NCBI RefSeq assembly: GCF_900105925.1
Contig: NZ_LT629791.1
Location: forward strand, 5,116,001 to 5,180,000
Direction of reading: 5' to 3'
Origin: Jiangella alkaliphila
Lineage (GTDB): Bacteria; Actinomycetota; Actinomycetes; Jiangellales; Jiangellaceae
Length of the DNA stretch: 64,000 bases
Numbering within the stretch: position 1 is the first letter of the stretch; each line of letters starts with the position of its first letter. The position numbers and the translations under genes are program-made. The notes beneath the pieces were generated by a model. It did no database searches and was not told the origin of the DNA. It saw nothing but the letters and a program-made list of their open reading frames with translations. Shown here piece after piece: positions 59,748-64,000 of the stretch.

Positions 59748-60393
59748 GCCCGGTCCCACCGCCAGCCGTCCCCACTCTGCGGCGTCGACCTCATAGCTGC
59801 CGATCGTTGACCGGAGTGCAGGGGGTCAAGGGTGGCGCTTGCGCCATCGCGCAGCGACGTCAAGATGGTTCGCCCCGTCGTCGACTCAGGGCGACATGCC
59901 GGCTCGCCTGGCGAACGATCTTGACGCCCTTGACGCCCGGAGTGGAGGCCAAAGAATGGCCGCGATGAGGGGGACGGCGCTCGGTGACGTATCCACGTTG
60001 CCCGAGTCGGTGTCGGCCGCTCGTGCGCCGCGCCCGGTCACGCGCCCGGAACGGCCGCTAGGCCGCATGCCCGGCGCGTGGCCGGGTGCGCGGCGGCGCG
60101 CTTGCGCGCCGCCCTTGACGGAGTACAGAAAGTTCTCACGCACGACACAAAGCAACCCAAGGTCGCGCGTCGACGGGCCAAGTCGCCACCCCAGCGTCAC
60201 CGGACCGGGGGTTCGGTGACGAGACATGGCACATCCTGTGGCCGGAACTGGCCGTGGAACCGGCACCAGCTCGTGGTTGAGTCGCGATGGGATGGTGGTT
60301 GGCGAGGGTCGGCCCGGTGGCTCGTTCGGACCCGTTCCGATAGGTCCCCTGCCGCGCCGCCGTTGCGGTAGGCGGCGCCGTGGTCCGGCGTAC
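59748..60393. other. 650-bp region without a convincing gene, with an inverted repeat
   Basis: GTCAAGATGGTTCGCC (59859-59874) and GGCGAACGATCTTGAC (59910-59925) form an inverted repeat with one mismatch. Further copies of CCTTGAC-like sequence occur at 59821 and 60111. No open frame here has a ribosome binding site or domain. The spot lies between convergent units and may hold a terminator or an element-specific replication or transfer site. Confidence 0.5.
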
Positions 60394-60969
60394 TTACGGT
60401 GTTGGCGCGATTGAGCAATCCTGCGTCATTTCGTCACCGGGCGCGCACAGCACAACCTTGACGTGAACGGTCGTTGTGGCTTCACTGTCGCCAGCCTCGT
60501 AGTGGACTTCGAAGCCATCCGACCACCCTGTCGTCGCGCCGGTCCTGACCAGCTCCACCGCGACCAGAGCGGGCCCCTTGTCTTCATCGCATGGTCGGGT
60601 GACGACGGTGACTTCCGGATCTATACCCAGTTCCTCCATTGGCGCGTAGTCCGCGCCGAGGATCCCATCGGCAGATTCCACTACCGCGAACCTCTTAATG
60701 GTGATGTTCTGATCGTCAATGGGCGCCACCGTCGTAACCTCTATCGTGCCCTCGCCATCGACGCACACTGGTAGCGTCGTGTAGGTGAAGGGCGTTCCTT
60801 CGGCCACATCAGAAAACGTGGATGTCGCTCCCATGTCGTCTCCCGAGGCAAGCATTGGATGCTGGCCGGAGTCCGGAGTTTCGTCCGCACGCCGACCAGC
60901 ATCCCCGGTGCATCCGGCCAGGAGAATGTAAACGATGAACGAGACCCCTAGGCTCTTGGCTGGCATCAT
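60394..60969 (-). CDS. Secreted lipoprotein, unknown function
   Basis: The 191-residue protein has a lipobox signal peptide (SFIVYILLAGC, Cys20) and an Asp/Thr-rich extracytoplasmic domain with three other cysteines (LPVCVDGEG, TRPCDED, CAPGDEMTQDC). No family is recognised. It starts 9 bp after the stop of the secreted protein gene (60979-62184), so both are one operon. Base composition is lower in GC than the core chromosome. Confidence 0.75.
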   Translation of the reverse strand: MMPAKSLGVSFIVYILLAGCTGDAGRRADETPDSGQHPMLASGDDMGATSTFSDVAEGTPFTYTTLPVCVDGEGTIEVTTVAPIDDQNITIKRFAVVESADGILGADYAPMEELGIDPEVTVVTRPCDEDKGPALVAVELVRTGATTGWSDGFEVHYEAGDSEATTTVHVKVVLCAPGDEMTQDCSIAPTP

Positions 60970-60978
60970 GGAATTAGT

Positions 60979-62184
60979 TTACCGCGAGCGCACGTCGATC
61001 AGTGGCGAGCTGACCCAACCTGAACTGGTGTTGCCGCAGATATTGGTCGGTTGCCGCACGACAAAGGCCATGTTTGTTTCGACATTCCAGCCCGACTGAG
61101 CAGAAACACTGATGGGGCCGACGTCAATTCCTCCGGTGAACGTAACGTTCTTGGCGCTGCCTTTCCGGTGGGTTCCACTGGTGTATGGCGTGCAGCCTCC
61201 AGGGGGATTGTGTGCCTTGCGGGCGACTCCGATCCAGTGCGTCAGAAGGGAGTGCATGCTAATTGGCTTGTACACATAGCGCAAATTGCACCAGTCGTTA
61301 TACTTTTTATAGTTGACCCTGTTGTGAATTGCTGAGCCTCCTGCGGTAAAGCCACCCACTGAACTTGACGCATTGTGCGAAATCTTGATAGATCCACCAA
61401 ATGAGGCACCTTGTCCGCTGGTCGGCTGAAACGCGACGCCAAGTGTATGATCTACTCCCACACCCTGGTTGATCGTCCCTGGGGCGCCGGACCAAGCCTG
61501 CAACACTGCGAATCGCTCAGCTAAGCCGTTGAGGTTGGCAACGACATAGTAAGGGCACCTCGGCTCAAGGCCGCGCGCGGCGGCGATACGCCGTTCAAAT
61601 CCCGAATTTCGGGGTTGCGTCTGGGTCGTGGTGGCTGCACGTGCAGCTGAATCCGACAACTCCGTTCCATCAAGGTCGACCATTTGATCTCGCGGCATGG
61701 ACGGATCTGTCACAAGACCGGTGGCCAGATCGAAGGTCACAACCGTCTGGATTAGGATAATCTTTTCCTGGCCCGGCATGTAGTTGGCCGGAAGCCACCT
61801 TGTGCCACCATGGTTCTTGAGAGTGAGGAACCAACTGGCCTGCGATGTGTGGTCAGCAACATTAATTTCAAGGTCTAGTTCCTGGTCCGAATCTGCAATG
61901 GCAGGATCCAGAACGATTTCGACCACGCCGTCCGATCCCGTCGCCTGCACGCCGACGGTCCGGGTGGGGATCGCGTCTCCGTCCTGCAGAGTGCTCTCGA
62001 CCTCGGGAGTCGGCCAGACGTCAACCACTACGTCGCCAGCGACCGGCACCCCATCTCGAACTAGTCGCACTTTCAACGAATTCGGTGTCGCGGTACTCTC
62101 TGCGTCCGCACTGGCTTCGGTTGGAGATGCGGGCAGAATGCCTGCTAGCATGATCACAAGCGCACCTGCAACGATGGCTTTCAT
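60979..62184 (-). CDS. Secreted protein with Sec signal, unknown function
   Basis: The 401-residue protein starts KAIVAGALVIMLAGILPASP, a Sec signal cut after ASA (about residue 26). It then has a beta-rich domain (KVRLVRDGVPVAGDVVVDVW, LDLEINVADHTSQASWFLTL) and a Gly/Ser-rich C-terminal half with GRSNIC-like cysteines (CNLRYVY, PPGGCTPYT, NICGNTSSG) and repeated His-Asn. No family is recognised. ATG 62184 follows GGGGGCAATCTT. A perfect CRP-type site lies about 110 bp upstream. It is cotranscribed with the lipoprotein. Confidence 0.77.
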   Translation of the reverse strand: MKAIVAGALVIMLAGILPASPTEASADAESTATPNSLKVRLVRDGVPVAGDVVVDVWPTPEVESTLQDGDAIPTRTVGVQATGSDGVVEIVLDPAIADSDQELDLEINVADHTSQASWFLTLKNHGGTRWLPANYMPGQEKIILIQTVVTFDLATGLVTDPSMPRDQMVDLDGTELSDSAARAATTTQTQPRNSGFERRIAAARGLEPRCPYYVVANLNGLAERFAVLQAWSGAPGTINQGVGVDHTLGVAFQPTSGQGASFGGSIKISHNASSSVGGFTAGGSAIHNRVNYKKYNDWCNLRYVYKPISMHSLLTHWIGVARKAHNPPGGCTPYTSGTHRKGSAKNVTFTGGIDVGPISVSAQSGWNVETNMAFVVRQPTNICGNTSSGWVSSPLIDVRSR

Positions 62185-62290
62185 AAGATTGCCCCCTCGC
62201 CCCGCACGAATAGATAGCGACAATCCGCCATGTAGGCGTATGTCGCCTTATTAGCTAGCCCTGATACTAGCGGAAGGCAGGCAGAAGCGA

Positions 62291-62308
62291 ATGTGACGTG
62301 CGTCACAT
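62291..62308. promoter_or_regulatory. CRP/GlxR-type binding site
   Basis: ATGTGACGTGCGTCACAT contains the full TGTGA-N6-TCACA consensus with perfect 8-bp arms and a 2-bp centre. It lies about 107 bp upstream of the secreted protein start, positioned for activation of that operon. Confidence 0.65.
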
Positions 62309-62555
62309 GCCGGAGCGCGCTGGCATGCAGGAACGTGGCAATGCTCAGCGTCGATGCGGCTGGCCCCAGCGTGCCCGGCCGTCGTCGACGGTGTTGCGCT
62401 GTCAGTGGGCTATGCACGACAAATTGGCACAATGGATCGTGTGAGGCACATGTTGTGTGGGAGTCCCGGTTCGCCACCCGGTCCTTGTGCGAATGGAGTA
62501 CCGGCGAGCGTGAGGGCGCGACGCGCGACGGCCCCCAACGTGCTGGGCTAAGGAC
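62309..62555. other. 250-bp region without a convincing gene
   Basis: Open frames here have no support in either strand. The stretch separates the flavoprotein gene end (62556) from the CRP-type site. Confidence 0.5.
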
Positions 62556-63125
62556 TTACCAGGAATCCCGCACTCTTCGAGTCTCCTCGTCTATGGCGTT
62601 CCGTATCTTGCTCCATGGCAGCTGGCGCCCCGGCATGCTGCGCGGCGCATGCAGTGGCCAGACGTCATCGCCTACCACAAGGCGGACTCCGACGCTGCCC
62701 AGTGTGTTCATGTATCCGTGCCACGCTGGGTGCGCCGCGTGCGCGGCGTTGATTCGAGGGAAGACGACGATCGGCGGTGCCCTGTTGCCTATCGCCTCGC
62801 TCACGCCCGTGAGCGCGTGGTTATCGGCTATGCCGAGGGCGAGCTTGGCCACAGTGTTCGCAGTCGCAGGAACAACCGCATAGCAGTCCACCTGCGGATG
62901 CGGACTCGCCTCGCTAGGCAAGCGGCCTCGATCGCGCACAGGCTGGCCCGTGGTGTCCTCGATCCTGTCGAACTCCCCCGATGCTCGTAGCCAGGTTGCC
63001 GCTGTCGGTGTGACGGTGACGGCGACGGTCCAGCCGTCGCGCTGCATGGGTTCGATCAGCTCGGTCCGGAGGTCTTCGATGCCGCCGGCAGCGCAGGCGA
63101 TGAGTCCGAGGACGGGGCCGGTCAT
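62556..63125 (-). CDS. Flavoprotein (DFP/PpcDC family)
   Basis: The 189-residue homo-oligomeric flavin cysteine decarboxylase-like fold has LGLIACAAGGIEDLRTELIE, VAVTVTPTAATWLRASGEFD, then YAVVPATANTVAKLALGIAD and PPIVVFPRINAAHAAHPAWH. FMN binding is inferred from VTPTAATW and PATANT. Family members decarboxylate cysteine residues or pantothenoylcysteine; free-standing copies such as this in integrative elements have unknown substrates. ATG 63125 overlaps the next gene's stop (ATGA), so it is expressed with the XRE/TPR regulator. Confidence 0.84.
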   Translation of the reverse strand: MTGPVLGLIACAAGGIEDLRTELIEPMQRDGWTVAVTVTPTAATWLRASGEFDRIEDTTGQPVRDRGRLPSEASPHPQVDCYAVVPATANTVAKLALGIADNHALTGVSEAIGNRAPPIVVFPRINAAHAAHPAWHGYMNTLGSVGVRLVVGDDVWPLHAPRSMPGRQLPWSKIRNAIDEETRRVRDSW

Positions 63126-64000
63126 ACGGCTCGGCAGCGTTCAGCGAGCTGAATGACGACGGACTGACGGCCGCCCATGGTGACGGGCGATCGTCGGTAG
63201 ATGGCGCGCACGGTCTCGCGGACGGCCGGGTTGTGGCGAACGAACTGCGGTGCCTGCTGCTCGGCCATCAGCAAGGCGTCGACGGCTTCCTCGTCCTGGG
63301 CAAGGTGGCTGTAGGCACGGGCCACGTCGATGCGATGACAGACCTGCCGCTCGATGGGAAGCGGGCTCGGGTCGATCCGCGGGCCGTGCTCGGCCACGTA
63401 GGCGACGTCACCGAGGTCCAAGGCTGTCGAAACGCGATGCACGTGGACGTTGGTCGGACCAAACGCGGTCTGCCAGTGGTTCGCGTCGTGGCCAAGCCGC
63501 GCCGCTGCCTCGGTTGCTCGGTCGAGGAGGTCCGTTGTTGTCGCGCGGTCCTGCCGTCGGGCAGCAGCCACAGCCATGCGTAAGTCGAGCATGCCGAGCA
63601 GACTGAGCGCTTCGGGCTCGCCGGCCCGGACCGTGCTCATCAGCCAGCTGCGGGCAGCGTCTCCGACTTGAAGGGCGTCGTCGTAGCGACCGACCGACAG
63701 GAGCGCGTGAGTACCGGCGCGCGCGGCAGAGGCGAGGGCGAGCGGGTCCTCGGACTGGCCCGCTGCGCTCATCGCTCGCTCGGCCGCGATCCAGGCGAGG
63801 TCGACCTCACCAATCTTGCTCAGCGTCGTGGCCGCCAGGTGGTGCACTCTGGCAGACACCCGCCAACCGGCCCGCGTCCCCTCCGCTTCGAGCGCCTGAG
63901 CCGACGCCAGCAGCTGAGGCAGGACGGCGACGGTGCGGCCGAGGCCGCCGTTCTGGTAGTCGTCCCAAGCGGTCACCGTCAGCCGCTCGGTGTGCGTGAC
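63122..64000 (-). CDS. XRE/TPR-type regulator, C-terminal part (N-terminus beyond window)
   Basis: The frame is open to the right edge, so the N-terminal DNA-binding domain lies outside. The 292 visible residues are TPR-like helices (VDLAWIAAERAMSAAGQSED, ALQVGDAARSWLMSTVRAGE, AYSHLAQDEEAVDALLMAEQ), ending IQLAERCRAV. This is the usual C-terminal half of actinobacterial helix-turn-helix regulators that sense a ligand or peptide. It is translationally coupled to the flavoprotein gene, a pair I recall from actinobacterial integrative elements. Confidence 0.78.
   Translation of the reverse strand, partial: VTHTERLTVTAWDDYQNGGLGRTVAVLPQLLASAQALEAEGTRAGWRVSARVHHLAATTLSKIGEVDLAWIAAERAMSAAGQSEDPLALASAARAGTHALLSVGRYDDALQVGDAARSWLMSTVRAGEPEALSLLGMLDLRMAVAAARRQDRATTTDLLDRATEAAARLGHDANHWQTAFGPTNVHVHRVSTALDLGDVAYVAEHGPRIDPSPLPIERQVCHRIDVARAYSHLAQDEEAVDALLMAEQQAPQFVRHNPAVRETVRAIYRRSPVTMGGRQSVVIQLAERCRAV

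Overview
The window is high-GC (visibly around 70% G+C) actinobacterial chromosome. Typical actinobacterial traits are GTG/TTG starts, 4-bp ATGA/GTGA overlaps, leaderless promoters, Tat-exported enzymes, a SARP-type regulator and, at 2677-8754, a block in exactly the order of Mycobacterium tuberculosis Rv1822-Rv1830. The genus cannot be fixed from sequence alone; a soil actinomycete of the Jiangella/Nocardioides/Streptomyces type is my inference.

Layout. 1-2657: a truncated XRE regulator, a 46-bp tandem repeat and a two-gene Ktr/Trk potassium uptake operon. 2677-8754 (minus strand): MerR regulator, bifunctional nuclease, FtsR-like MerR, GarA-like FHA protein, GcvH, DUF881, small basic protein, DUF881 and a CDP-alcohol phosphatidyltransferase. 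8984-17531: MarR plus MFS efflux pair, a VOC protein, two small membrane proteins, a GCS2 carboxylate-amine ligase, a Tat-exported PHP protein, and a BlaI/M56 pair. 17626-21242: a heterodimeric ABC exporter with one degenerate ATP site. 21264-24146: a palindrome-dense element split by an IS5-family element that is itself split by an IS256-family element. 24199-40251: metabolic and accessory genes (degenerate uridine-kinase-like protein, SDR, GT2 and GT1 glycosyltransferases, TetR, nucleosidase, SMP-30, PIG-L, SNF2 helicase, DJ-1/PfpI-like protein, Tat-exported GH78 rhamnosidase behind a LacI-type operator, AlkZ-like protein, DUF985 cupin).

40327-49189 is the most unusual part. It is a tightly packed minus-strand cluster headed by a SARP-type activator, followed by a small protein, an 875-residue protein with N-terminal PFL motifs, an HEAGH metallopeptidase-like protein, a small protein, a 394-residue orphan, and a VanY-type peptidase fused to a hydrolase-like domain and carrying the same PFL motif. 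I do not recognise this as a described system and propose it as the candidate new one.

49458-51211 is an ECF sigma factor and its membrane partner. 51243-57278 is a visibly less GC-rich island with a PIN/excisionase-type toxin-antitoxin pair, a PHP-SMC (TrlF-like) ATPase, a small Cys/His protein of a widespread unknown family, and an NTF2-DUF4241 protein. At 57697-58029 the C-terminal end of a tyrosine recombinase gene lies beside a 3' tRNA-Pro fragment, marking an integration site. From there to the right edge the content looks like an integrated element: small co-directional genes, a BrnT-like toxin-antitoxin pair, a secreted protein/lipoprotein pair downstream of a perfect CRP-type site, a flavoprotein and an XRE/TPR regulator that runs off the window.

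No complete tRNA, rRNA or CRISPR array was seen. Length and motif statements were read by eye; family names are from recall, not database searches.
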